From Sphingomonadaceae bacterium PASS1 (GTDB lineage Bacteria > Pseudomonadota > Alphaproteobacteria > Sphingomonadales > Sphingomonadaceae): a stretch of 64,000 nucleotides of DNA. Where the stretch lies: contig NKIR01000012.1 of the NCBI GenBank assembly GCA_002255985.1, positions 16,543 to 80,542 of the forward strand. The letters run 5' to 3'. Both the position numbers and the translations under genes were made by a program. Under the pieces are notes generated by a model. That model was not told the DNA's origin, searched no databases, and worked only from the letters and a program-made list of their open reading frames with translations. Below, in pieces: positions 52,698 to 61,839 of this stretch. Position 1 is the stretch's first letter, and every line of letters begins with the position of its first letter.

Positions 52698-55600
52698 TTA
52701 GATCATCGGAACGATCAAATCATGTTCAACCGGCTTGAACAGGTCGAGCGGCATATCGCTGTAATCGTCGACAAACATGCTCGAAGAGTCGTGATGGCCA
52801 GAGTCGTCGCTGTGTGGACGGTCGTCCGAACCAATCCGGCCCATATCTTCACGGCTCACGATGGACAGTGCTTCGCTCAACAAGCTCTCTGCTTCATTTT
52901 CTTCAGCAAACAGGAAGTCGTCGAGATCGATGGACTTTGAACCGAGGAGGTTCATCGATTCATCGCCTACGTTCAGCGTTATCATCGAACCTTGACGGCT
53001 CATGGTGACCATTTCAGCAAAGTTAGAAGCGGTAACACCCAGGCTGCTTAGATCAATCAAGTCTTCACCCGATTTGAAATCCAAGACCATGTCGTCATCG
53101 CCAAACTTGAAGGTATCGCTACCCTTTCCGCCTGACAATACATCCGCACCTTCACCACCGTCGAGATAGTCCATGCCCTTGCCACCGAACAACGTATCCT
53201 GACCTGCGCCGCCAAAGAGCTTATCGCTACCCTTGCCGCCGTTCAGGACATCGTCGCCAGCCATTCCGGAAAGGATATCACTTCCTCGCCCACCGGACAG
53301 TGCGTCATCAAGTGATCCACCATTCATAACATCCGAATGGCGGGTTCCGACACGCTCGATTTCGACTTCGAGCTCAACTTCAACCGGCTTAATCAGATCA
53401 TCCGAACCGGCGACTGGCAATGTGTCGTCGATCATCGGTGAAGTCTGATCCTCTACGGTCGGGCTTGTTGGAACTTCCAACACTGGTGCTGCAGGTGTTT
53501 CCACTACTGGAGCCGCAGGAGCTTCGACTACTGGAGCTGCAGGTGTTTCCACTACTGGAGCCGCAGGAGCTTCGACTACTGGTGCCGCAGGAGCTTCAGC
53601 AACCGGAGCAGCAGGTGTTTCCACCACTGGAGCCGCAGGTGCTTCAACCGCTGCAGCATTTCCAGCATTCTGAAGACCGAAGTTTGCCGATGTCAGTGCC
53701 GCAGCATTTGCGTTGGCTATCATCATCGACTCTGTGCCGATGGTGACGAGAGCGCCGCCGCGAACTGCTGTGATCGAGACCAATTCCGCAAAGTTTTCTG
53801 CCGTCACACCCATGAAGCTGACGTCGATCAGGTCGGTACCCAATACGAAGTCATTCACTGTGTCACCGTTACCAAAGGCGAAGTAGTCATTGCCGGTTCC
53901 ACCGGTCAATTCATCGTCACCGGCGTTGCCGTCGAGGTAATCGTTGCCCGATCCACCCGACAGAGCGTCGTCACCGTCGCCGCCGTCAAGATAGTCGTTG
54001 CCCGATCCACCCGACAGGCGGTCGTCACCCAACATGCCTGCCAGATAATCATCACCCGAACCACCAGCTACGCTGTCGTCGCCTTCGCCACCGGCCAGGT
54101 CATCCGAGGCGCTTCCGCCCTGAACTTGCTGATCCAATATCGGTGCCGAAACATTGGCTAAGACTTCTGCAACCGGAGCCACGAATTCTGCGACTGGAGC
54201 CGCGGCTGCCATTGCAGGAGCCTGAACTTGTGCGACAGGTGCCGGAGCATTCATGGCGACAGCAGGTGCTGCAGCTGGGGCCGGAGCGTCCATTGCTACC
54301 ACTACTGGCGTTACTTCGGCCATTGGCAGGGCTGTAGTCAGATGCGAAGGCGTTACTGCATTCGGATCCATGTTCACGATATCCTGCGGACGAAGTGTAC
54401 CCACGATGGTATCCTGGCCGCCGTTTGAGGTGAAGACGATACGGTGCGCAGATGAGAGCGCCGAAATGTCCACCGTGTCGTTGCCGGTATTACCGTCGAT
54501 GGTGATGGTGTTGAAGTTAAGGCTCGTCTGGTTAAAGTCACCGACCACCGAGATGCGATCACCCGATACGGTGCCGCCATTGGCGCCGCCCGGCGAAGTC
54601 ACGCGCAGTGTGCTGACAATGATTTCTTCAATATTGTCGAGTTCTGCCATTACCGTGCCGTTGCGTGTGATAACGATTTCAGTGTTGGCGTTGAGCGTCA
54701 GGCCGGTGAGGGCGGTGAGCGCTGCAGCGCGGGTGTAGATGACAAAGTTTTCCGCCGTCGTTGTATCGGTCGTGATGGTGAAGGTATCTTCGCCTACACC
54801 GCCATCGACAAAGTCACGGCCACCGGTAGCACTTGCCTGGGTAATCAAGTCAATCCCATCGCCGGCGTAAATCAGGTCGTTGCCGCCTGCGCCATCGATG
54901 GTGTCGTTACCGGCAAGCCCGAAGATGGCTTCCGCCGCCGCACCACCCGTCTGGGTGTTGGCCGCAGCCGTACCCGTCACTACAGTGTGGTCCACGCCAT
55001 TGAAACGAAGCGTTTCAACCAAAGTGACCGCATCGACACCTTCGGCACCCGTATTGTCGGTTACCGTGATGGTCGTACCGTTCGAGCTCAACGTGAAGTT
55101 GCTGCTCGCTCCGGCATAGACTGCCGTGTCGTTGTTGGCGCCGCCATTGATGGTGTCGTTGCCGGCACCACCGGTGATGACGTCGTTACCAGCGCGACCG
55201 TTCAGGATGTCGTTCCCAGCCAAACCGCTCATCGTATCCGAACCACCGAGAACGTTGGTAGCGTCAGCACCGTTGGCGATGTCGTCACCTGCCGTACCCG
55301 TGAAAGTACGGGCAGTGACCGGAACGCCCACGAAGTTGTCACCAACAACGCCGGTCACCGACGAAGTCAGCGTTTCAACCGTACCGATACCATCGGTGAA
55401 GCTGGCTGCGACCCGCAGGATTGTACCAACTTGTGCCTGTACCGGGGTAAAGCTGGCCGCAGTTGCACCAGCGATATTGGTCCAGGTCGTGCCATTGTTG
55501 GTCGACGACTGCCATTGATACGACAGGGTTCCCAAGCCATTGGCGTCGGCAATGCTGCTGACGTTCAGGGTCAGGGCCTGCGTTTCCGTTGGTGTTAGAT

Positions 55601-58600
55601 CGCTAATTACTGGCGCACCCGTGGCTGCGATCGGACCCTGAGTGATGGCTGCTGTAACAGCCGAAGTCAGTGTTTCCAATGTATTCGTGGTGATGTCGCG
55701 GAAGGTTGTAACAACCTTCAGCAACGAACCAATCTGCGCTGTAGTGGGCGTGTAGCTGGTGCCAGTTGCCTGTGCGATGTTGGTCCAGGTCGTGCCATTA
55801 TTGGTCGAAATCTGCCACTGGTGCGACAATGGTCCAACGCCGTTGGCGTCAGCAATCGTTGCCGTATCAATGGTGAGCGTTTGACCTGCTGCTGGCGTAG
55901 TGTCGCTGATGATTGGCGCACCCGTTGCTGCTTCCGGAAGATCTGCGACTGCTGTTGTAGCGGCCGAGAGCAAAAGTTCCGGCGTTCCGGTGAGGTCGAA
56001 CCAGGCAACTTCAACACGAACCATGGAGCCGACTTGGGCCTGTGTCGCGGTGAAGCTTGCTTCTGTTGCCCCTGCGATATCAACCCAGGTGATGCCATCG
56101 GTAGAGGACTGCCACTGGATTGTCGGGTTGATGACGCCGTTTGGATCAATGATCGTCGTCAAATCAACGGTCAGAACCTGACCTTCGATTGGCGTCGTGT
56201 CGCTGATGGTTGGCGCACCCGTTGCAGGAACAGGAACCACGGCGTTGATGTCATAAGTCACGGTGCCACCGTTGCCATCGGAGAAGCGCATCTTCTCCAT
56301 GTTGAACAGACGGTCTTCACCGTCGGTTTCGTTCCCAAGCAGCACGGCATTATGCGTCACTGTGGTCGAACCATCGGCGTTGCGTACAAAGCTGTAGTTG
56401 GTCATGACATCGCGATAGACCGCAACGTCCTGGTCACCAGCCTTGCTGCCGTCAAGGATCTCGCGAACAATCGAGAGCTGACCGGGGTTCAATGCACGAT
56501 CGATCATCAACTGGCTAATTATCCGGCCACCGAACATCACTTTGCCCTGAAGGTCGACGACCTGGCTGTTCATATCCTCGGCCGAGCCCATCGGGTCGCC
56601 ATTTTCATCGGCAACTGCGATGCGCACGTTCAACCAACGGTCACCATCTAGGATGTCGTTGCCGCCATCGCCTTCGATGACGTCGTTACCGCCACCGCCA
56701 AGGATGATGTCATGTGCACCATCGGTGATGTTGGTAGCTACATTGCCGTTGAATACAACATCAGCTGCATCGCGCACCAAGACGGTAATGGTCTCACCGG
56801 CCGATGTGCTCAAAGTCTGACGAGCCAGATGACTGACCAGCGGGCTGAAACCGTCGATCCGGGTTACCGAATCCTCGGTCAGGGCACTTGACAGCGACAG
56901 GAACGGAGCGTTCGGGTCAACAATTGCGCCTGCACCAGGCGCACCAACGGCACCCGCCAACTTGTTACGTCCAGTCAGCGTATCGTCCATTTTCCAGCCC
57001 GACAGACCTTCGACCAGGTCGAAACGGTCGCGCAGCGTGAAAGCTGCCTGATTGGCAAAGATGGGAATGCCCATGTGCGAATCCGCGGCGACTGGGTTGT
57101 TCTTATTGATCGCCCAGTCGAACCCGGCCATGCCGGCGTTGCGCTGAATACCGACGCCCTGGAACATGATATCGTCACCCGATTCACCGTCATAGTCGGT
57201 GTCGTTGGCACGACCATTCAGCACGTCATGACCAATGATCCGGCTGTTAAAGAACAGTTCCGAGTTATCGCCGGCCATGCCGTCAAAGCCGTTGCCGCCT
57301 TCGAGCCAGTCATCACCTTCGTTGCCCATGATCACGCTGGCACCAGCACCGCCTTGGGCAAAGTCATTGCCTTCACCGGCGGTAACCGACTTGCCGTCAC
57401 GACCACCAAAGATGAAGTCGGTGCCACGACCACCGAACAGGAGGTCGAGGCCGTCGCCGCTGCTGATCACGTCGTTGCCGTCATCGCCATGGATCACGTC
57501 AGCAGCACCCATTGGTGTGCCGCCGTCGGTGATGACGTCGTCGCCGGCACCACCAAATGCGTGGTCGATGCCCTGGCCACCGTCGATACGGTCATCGCCA
57601 GCATCACCCCAAAGCGTGTCGTCGCCTTCGCCACCGAGCAGCGTGTCGTTGACTTCGGTTCCACCGAGGACAACATGGTCGACACCGGTGTAACGGATAT
57701 AATCGTCCGCGCCGTCACCATCGATATCCTTGCGGACAACCATCGGGTTCATCGCCTGCATGATCATATTGTCATGCACTGGGTCGGCCATGCCCTGCAG
57801 GCTCTGGTTCAGCTCTAGTATATAGGATGGTGTCAAGAAAATCGAGCTAGGCAAGTGGGTTGCATCAGCGGCATGCAGATCGGTATTCCGCATGGCCAGT
57901 TCGGCCCACGAGTCACCTTCCAACTGGTTCAGCAGGTTGGTGCCCTGCGAACGGCTAATGTAGTAGAAACGGTCACCCGCCTGCAGGTTTTCCATCTGCA
58001 CTTCAAAGACAAAGCTGAAGGTTGAACCCAACAGGCCACCAAACGCCATCTTCTTTTCAGCCAGACCGCCGATCCAGAAATCGACCAGGTTCAGGCCGCT
58101 TTCTGCGCCAGCCCAAGCACCTGTGCTGTTGAGGAAGTCCATTCGGTCTGCTGGAGCGCCAGGGCCACCCATGACGAGATTGATCGCGGCATCGCGCTTG
58201 TCTTCAACCGTTACCGCGTTCAGGATCGACTGATGCTGGCCATAAGCTGCGATGAAGTTGATGACCGATGCAGGTGTTTTGATGGCCAACGCAAAGTCAA
58301 ACCAGCTGCTGTAAGGTTCTAACATTGTATCACCGGTCTTGGCAAAGAAGTCTGCACGGACCTGGTTTAGCGATCCCACGCCAGCATCACGGCCACGGGC
58401 GATGTTGATCGCCGCGAGATCGAGCGGCAGACCAACAAGGTTGTTACGCAACGCGCCGGTTACGAATTCGTCGATTTCGTTGCCAACTTGACGGGTCATG
58501 CCGCGGATAATGGCACCGGCCGCTTCTTCCACTGTCGCACCGCTTGCTTCAAATGCGACGGGGTTGAGGAAGGCTTCTATCAGGCCAATGTCGTTCGATG

Positions 58601-60434
58601 TCTGGCCATCCGCCGACAGGCGATCAACTGTTTCGTTCAGCTGCGAGTGACCAAAGCGGTAAACCGCGTGGGCAAATTCAGCCGTGATTGCAGGGTCAAT
58701 GTCGACAGTGTTGGAGAACACGAACGCATCAATGTTCGGTTGGATGGTACGAACAAATTCTTCGAACACAAGGTGCTGATATACCTGCTCAGTGGTGTAA
58801 CGCGAAGCTTGGAACAGACGCTCGCCGTTCCATTCAAGCGTGGTCGTGTCAGTTGGCATCGCGTCGATTTGCACAGAAAGCCATTCGTTCAGCAGAGTGA
58901 CATCGCCATTGGCAATGAGTTCGGCCTTAATCTGGTCGACGCGATTATTGTGTTCGGAATGGAAAACATGGTGGACCGCGGTCAAGCCAATGTTTTCGTT
59001 CGCGCGGCCATCACCGGCAATATAATGCTTGTTGAGCATTTCATTGTCATAGGTCGCAGAATTGCCGCGTGCGTCGACCGGCTGGGCATTGCCCACATCG
59101 GTATCGGCATCTGCGGTCTGGCCGGCCTTGGGATCTGCGGCGTGCGCGATGTCAGCAAGGAACACAGCGCCGGTAGAGATTGCGCTGCTGGCGGCAACAG
59201 GTGCCGCTGGATTGCCTTCAACCAATGTGGTTGGTCCGGTTACGAGCTGGGCAAAGCCATTCGCGCCGGGGATGAAGTTGCCGTAAAGGTCGGTTGCAAG
59301 CAGTGGAACGCTATGCACGTCCATATCGCTGAGTTCGATGCCGAGCATTTCCTTGGCCTGCAGCTTAACGTCAGCCCATGTTGGTGGACCGCCATTGACG
59401 CCGGCAAGCAACATGCCCGTAGCGGCAGGCTTGCCGTCAACCAGCTTATATTCTCGCAAAAATACCTGATGTGATTCATGCGAAGCGTAGTTCTGGCTTA
59501 GGTCAATCCACGCGGTGGTGCCGTTGGTCGCTTCGCGGACGTCATCGGCAGTGCCGAGGATGCCGTCGGCGCCGGGCAGGTTGGTCGCGCGGGTCAGGAC
59601 CATGAAGTTTGTTGGGCTGCCTGGAACGTAGAGTGGATCATCGGGCTGAAGCGGGATAAACACGGTACCGGCGCCTCCCTTGCCGATCCCATCGAGGCCA
59701 TGGTCAAAGAACTGACCAAACAAGGTCATGAAGCCGTTGAGTGGCGCGGTGCTGCCCAGATCGGTCATCACGTTTGGCATGAGGATGCTGTCGCCGTCCA
59801 TTTCGATACCAGCAAGCGCCAGTTGCGCTGTCGCTGCAGATACGGCGGTGTCACGCGTCACATGCGCGGTATCGCGTACTAAGCGTGCGGCTTCTGCATC
59901 GTCAAATGCGGCGCCACTCGTCGGCATGCCAGCAGCGGCCAAAGCCGTATCTGCCGTAAACAGAGCCTTGTCAGCAGCCAAGGCATCGTTGATGCCCATG
60001 CGTGCGGCTTCAGCCAACGTCATGATGCTGCTGTACAATGGGCCAGATGTTATGCCCACTGCGGCCAAGGCAGCAATAACGGCAACAGGATTGGTTAACG
60101 ACTGATCGGCGATCAAGTTGGAAATGATGCGTGGTTGACTGTCGTAAACTGATCCCGACAGCTGCTGGTAGCTTGTGGACGCGCCGGTGCGCGGGTTGGC
60201 TTCAGCTGCGTTCCATGTTGGGTTCGACAGGCGCGGCATGAGCTGATCAGATGCACCAGCGTTTAGGTTAACGAGGTTATTGTATTCACCAGTCACAGTC
60301 CGCAGACCGGCAGGCACAAGATTGTTCAAAGGGTTGCCCATATGGTCAACAAGTTGGCCGGTTGCGGTGTGGTTTTCGGCGATCTTGATTTGCTTCATGA
60401 TGTGAACCAAATCGTTAATGTTCAGCTTAAGCAT
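52698..60434 (-). CDS. Giant secreted animal-type heme peroxidase with RTX repeats and Ig-like domains
   Basis: 2578 residues. Residues about 100-850 form an animal-type (myeloperoxidase/peroxicin-like) heme peroxidase. Distal GQFFDH has Q241, D244 and H245, the catalytic Arg is R477 (GDGRANE), the proximal His is H596 (YRFGH), and INIARGRD is conserved. RTX calcium-binding repeats (GGxGxDxLxGG) occur in at least four blocks: about 925-1065, 1710-1870, 2104-2192 and 2365-2442. Three Ig-like repeats of about 102 residues lie at about 1400-1700, and two Pro/Ala-rich linkers follow. The acidic C-terminus ending in DLIVPMI fits a type I export signal. The start at 60434 has an AAGGA site 10 bases upstream; an ATG at 60452 is possible. 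The secretion operon is directly downstream. Confidence 0.92.
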   Translation of the reverse strand: MLKLNINDLVHIMKQIKIAENHTATGQLVDHMGNPLNNLVPAGLRTVTGEYNNLVNLNAGASDQLMPRLSNPTWNAAEANPRTGASTSYQQLSGSVYDSQPRIISNLIADQSLTNPVAVIAALAAVGITSGPLYSSIMTLAEAARMGINDALAADKALFTADTALAAAGMPTSGAAFDDAEAARLVRDTAHVTRDTAVSAATAQLALAGIEMDGDSILMPNVMTDLGSTAPLNGFMTLFGQFFDHGLDGIGKGGAGTVFIPLQPDDPLYVPGSPTNFMVLTRATNLPGADGILGTADDVREATNGTTAWIDLSQNYASHESHQVFLREYKLVDGKPAATGMLLAGVNGGPPTWADVKLQAKEMLGIELSDMDVHSVPLLATDLYGNFIPGANGFAQLVTGPTTLVEGNPAAPVAASSAISTGAVFLADIAHAADPKAGQTADADTDVGNAQPVDARGNSATYDNEMLNKHYIAGDGRANENIGLTAVHHVFHSEHNNRVDQIKAELIANGDVTLLNEWLSVQIDAMPTDTTTLEWNGERLFQASRYTTEQVYQHLVFEEFVRTIQPNIDAFVFSNTVDIDPAITAEFAHAVYRFGHSQLNETVDRLSADGQTSNDIGLIEAFLNPVAFEASGATVEEAAGAIIRGMTRQVGNEIDEFVTGALRNNLVGLPLDLAAINIARGRDAGVGSLNQVRADFFAKTGDTMLEPYSSWFDFALAIKTPASVINFIAAYGQHQSILNAVTVEDKRDAAINLVMGGPGAPADRMDFLNSTGAWAGAESGLNLVDFWIGGLAEKKMAFGGLLGSTFSFVFEVQMENLQAGDRFYYISRSQGTNLLNQLEGDSWAELAMRNTDLHAADATHLPSSIFLTPSYILELNQSLQGMADPVHDNMIMQAMNPMVVRKDIDGDGADDYIRYTGVDHVVLGGTEVNDTLLGGEGDDTLWGDAGDDRIDGGQGIDHAFGGAGDDVITDGGTPMGAADVIHGDDGNDVISSGDGLDLLFGGRGTDFIFGGRDGKSVTAGEGNDFAQGGAGASVIMGNEGDDWLEGGNGFDGMAGDNSELFFNSRIIGHDVLNGRANDTDYDGESGDDIMFQGVGIQRNAGMAGFDWAINKNNPVAADSHMGIPIFANQAAFTLRDRFDLVEGLSGWKMDDTLTGRNKLAGAVGAPGAGAIVDPNAPFLSLSSALTEDSVTRIDGFSPLVSHLARQTLSTSAGETITVLVRDAADVVFNGNVATNITDGAHDIILGGGGNDVIEGDGGNDILDGDRWLNVRIAVADENGDPMGSAEDMNSQVVDLQGKVMFGGRIISQLMIDRALNPGQLSIVREILDGSKAGDQDVAVYRDVMTNYSFVRNADGSTTVTHNAVLLGNETDGEDRLFNMEKMRFSDGNGGTVTYDINAVVPVPATGAPTISDTTPIEGQVLTVDLTTIIDPNGVINPTIQWQSSTDGITWVDIAGATEASFTATQAQVGSMVRVEVAWFDLTGTPELLLSAATTAVADLPEAATGAPIISDTTPAAGQTLTIDTATIADANGVGPLSHQWQISTNNGTTWTNIAQATGTSYTPTTAQIGSLLKVVTTFRDITTNTLETLTSAVTAAITQGPIAATGAPVISDLTPTETQALTLNVSSIADANGLGTLSYQWQSSTNNGTTWTNIAGATAASFTPVQAQVGTILRVAASFTDGIGTVETLTSSVTGVVGDNFVGVPVTARTFTGTAGDDIANGADATNVLGGSDTMSGLAGNDILNGRAGNDVITGGAGNDTINGGANNDTAVYAGASSNFTLSSNGTTITVTDNTGAEGVDAVTLVETLRFNGVDHTVVTGTAAANTQTGGAAAEAIFGLAGNDTIDGAGGNDLIYAGDGIDLITQASATGGRDFVDGGVGEDTFTITTDTTTAENFVIYTRAAALTALTGLTLNANTEIVITRNGTVMAELDNIEEIIVSTLRVTSPGGANGGTVSGDRISVVGDFNQTSLNFNTITIDGNTGNDTVDISALSSAHRIVFTSNGGQDTIVGTLRPQDIVNMDPNAVTPSHLTTALPMAEVTPVVVAMDAPAPAAAPAVAMNAPAPVAQVQAPAMAAAAPVAEFVAPVAEVLANVSAPILDQQVQGGSASDDLAGGEGDDSVAGGSGDDYLAGMLGDDRLSGGSGNDYLDGGDGDDALSGGSGNDYLDGNAGDDELTGGTGNDYFAFGNGDTVNDFVLGTDLIDVSFMGVTAENFAELVSITAVRGGALVTIGTESMMIANANAAALTSANFGLQNAGNAAAVEAPAAPVVETPAAPVAEAPAAPVVEAPAAPVVETPAAPVVEAPAAPVVETPAAPVLEVPTSPTVEDQTSPMIDDTLPVAGSDDLIKPVEVELEVEIERVGTRHSDVMNGGSLDDALSGGRGSDILSGMAGDDVLNGGKGSDKLFGGAGQDTLFGGKGMDYLDGGEGADVLSGGKGSDTFKFGDDDMVLDFKSGEDLIDLSSLGVTASNFAEMVTMSRQGSMITLNVGDESMNLLGSKSIDLDDFLFAEENEAESLLSEALSIVSREDMGRIGSDDRPHSDDSGHHDSSSMFVDDYSDMPLDLFKPVEHDLIVPMI
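53478..53645 (-). repeat. Seven 24-bp tandem repeats encoding (E)(A/T)PAAPV(V/A/L)
   Basis: In-frame 8-residue units EAPAAPVV/ETPAAPVV repeat seven times without a break inside the peroxidase gene (residues about 2264-2319). They form a flexible linker between the last two RTX blocks. Synonymous differences between units are few, consistent with recent expansion or slippage. Confidence 0.85.
55335..56240 (-). repeat. Three tandem Ig-like repeats of about 305 bp in the peroxidase gene
   Basis: Each unit begins ATGAP-ISD-TP, contains a WQSSTNNGTTWTNI-type strand and ends in an LTSAVT-type strand, encoding about 102 residues (residues about 1400-1700). They lie between two RTX regions and probably act as spacers or binding modules. 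Confidence 0.75.
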
Positions 60435-61041
60435 GGTGTTGATTTCCTTCATTCTCGGGTGCGCAGACGCGGCGCGAAAAAGGGGGCGTCAGAAAAAATG
60501 TATTCCAAGCGAACCAGCGCAGGGGGTGAGCTGTTCGTGGAGCGCCCTTAAGAAGTGAAAGAATTTATAGTCAAATTAGTGTGGTTAATATTTTCGTGAA
60601 AAACGGAACAATAAATCCCATTTTGATTTAGTAAATAAACGCGTTGATTTTGTTAACTATAATGGTCCGCAATGATGCTGAATTAAAGTTATTGCCACAA
60701 TGGTACCGATTGAAGTTGCCTTGTGACGACTTAAAATGCCACTAATATAGTTAACAAAAAACGTTGAAGCGTTAAAAATTACGAATCGCCGAATCGGCCT
60801 GAAACGTTTTTGTTGGTAACAATGGTGCTCTGCACGACGTTACAAAAGCCTACGGAGCCATGCTGTTAAAGCCGGCTCAATCACGCTCCGTTAGAATTCA
60901 GATGGTACACCCGTCAAACTTTGCTTGTTTTAAATTGAATAGTCTGTCGCCGCTGCTCTATAGGTTTTCGTCTGCGGCGGGGCTTTTGCGGTGCCGAGTT
61001 ATCGAGTAAGGCCGCAAACGCTTACAAAATGGGGATTGCTA
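60435..61041. promoter_or_regulatory. AT-rich divergent control region between the RTX peroxidase and the H-NOX cassette
   Basis: 607 bp with no gene, markedly more AT-rich than its surroundings and rich in TTAA. It contains the 14-bp inverted repeat listed separately. TATAAT is present at 60658-60663 on the plus strand, and a TATATT -10-like hexamer lies on the minus strand at 60744-60749. No clear -35 hexamer was found at 17 bp from either. It must drive transcription leftward (peroxidase) and rightward (DHp, H-NOX, kinase). Confidence 0.55.
60648..60759. repeat. 14-bp perfect inverted repeat TTTTGTTAACTATA in the divergent region
   Basis: Left arm 60648-60661 (ttttgttaactata) and right arm 60746-60759 (tatagttaacaaaa) are exact inverted copies separated by 84 bp. 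Each contains the palindrome GTTAAC and each runs into a -10-like hexamer pointing inward (TATAAT, TATATT). An AACGC motif lies upstream of both arms. This looks like a duplicated regulator site or a matched promoter pair serving both directions. Confidence 0.65.
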
Positions 61042-61257
61042 ATGCAAAAGTCGCCTATCGACCATAAAGCGCGGTTTCATGACATCGCCCAACCGCTTAA
61101 CGTTATCCGTCTGTGCTGTAGCAATATCCAGGCGCGCCCATTCAATGACGTTGAAAATGACAAGGCTTATCTTGATAAAAAGGTCCTTAGAATTGAAGAA
61201 CAGGTAGATCGGTTAACGGCATTATTGGACGATTTGCGAAGCAGTTTGAACGGTTGA
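61042..61257 (+). CDS. Small stand-alone histidine-kinase dimerisation/phosphotransfer (DHp-like) protein
   Basis: 71 residues. RFHDIAQPLNVIRLCCSNIQ (His13) resembles the H-box of HisKA domains (HE/HD-x-x-QPL), followed by a second amphipathic helix (KKVLRIEEQVDRLTALLDDLRSSL), the two helices of a DHp hairpin. There is no ATP-binding domain. It could be a phosphotransfer shuttle or an inhibitor that pairs with a kinase DHp domain. The ATG at 61042 follows a GGGGA site; an upstream frame start at 60991 is less likely. It begins the H-NOX cassette, 32 bp before the next gene. Confidence 0.65.
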   Translation: MQKSPIDHKARFHDIAQPLNVIRLCCSNIQARPFNDVENDKAYLDKKVLRIEEQVDRLTALLDDLRSSLNG

Positions 61258-61289
61258 TGTGATGCGGTTCGCAGATTTGGGAAAAATCA

Positions 61290-61838
61290 ATGTATGGTAT
61301 GATTCACCGCGGCATTCGCAGCATGGTGCAGGACAAGTTGGGCGAAGACGCCTGGCTCGCATTGGAAAAGAAGATTGGGATCGGCCCCACCGAATTGCTC
61401 ACCGGAATGGTGTACGACGATACCCTGACGCTCGAGATTGTCTCGGAAGCTGCTGCCCGCCTAAATTTGACCACCGATGAGTGTTTGTTTGAATTTGGCC
61501 GTTACTGGATTGACTACGCGTCCCGTGGCTCGCTGTCTTCAGCCATGGAATTAACCGGGCATGATCTGGTAAGCTTTATCTCGAACCTTGATCGGCTTCA
61601 TTTATCGGTTGGCATGGCTATGCCGGGATCACGATTACCTAATTTCAATGTGGTGCTAACCGAGCCGGGCTTTTTAAAAGTCGAATACCATTCCCAGAGG
61701 ACAGGACTGGAAGATTTTGTGTCCGGGCTTTTTTATGGTCTGATCGAACGATTTGGCTTGGTTGGCGATGTCAGCATTGCCGACAGCACTGCCGGCAATG
61801 TGGTGTTTGAAATCCGTTATGAAGACGGTCAAGCGTAA
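61290..61838 (+). CDS. H-NOX (HNOB) heme-based gas sensor protein
   Basis: 182 residues, a stand-alone H-NOX domain. It starts with MYGMIHRGI as the family does. The heme-ligand His is H104 (LDRLHLSVGMAMPG), and the porphyrin-binding YxSxR motif is Y133-S135-R137 (VEYHSQR). H-NOX proteins bind NO, or O2 if a distal Tyr is present; the distal residue cannot be assigned without a structural alignment. They regulate a partner histidine kinase or cyclase encoded next to them, here the kinase one base downstream. A GGGAAAAA site precedes the ATG. Confidence 0.93.
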   Translation: MYGMIHRGIRSMVQDKLGEDAWLALEKKIGIGPTELLTGMVYDDTLTLEIVSEAAARLNLTTDECLFEFGRYWIDYASRGSLSSAMELTGHDLVSFISNLDRLHLSVGMAMPGSRLPNFNVVLTEPGFLKVEYHSQRTGLEDFVSGLFYGLIERFGLVGDVSIADSTAGNVVFEIRYEDGQA

Positions 61839-61839
61839 A

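Noticed and set aside
53478..53645. CRISPR-like regular repeats
   Set aside because: The 24-bp units are contiguous with no spacers and encode an in-frame Pro/Ala linker.
57075..57818. Long plus-strand open frames inside the peroxidase gene (also 58488-59474)
   Set aside because: They are antisense shadows of the RTX/peroxidase coding sequence, have compositionally odd His/Val-rich translations and no ribosome-binding site or family motif.
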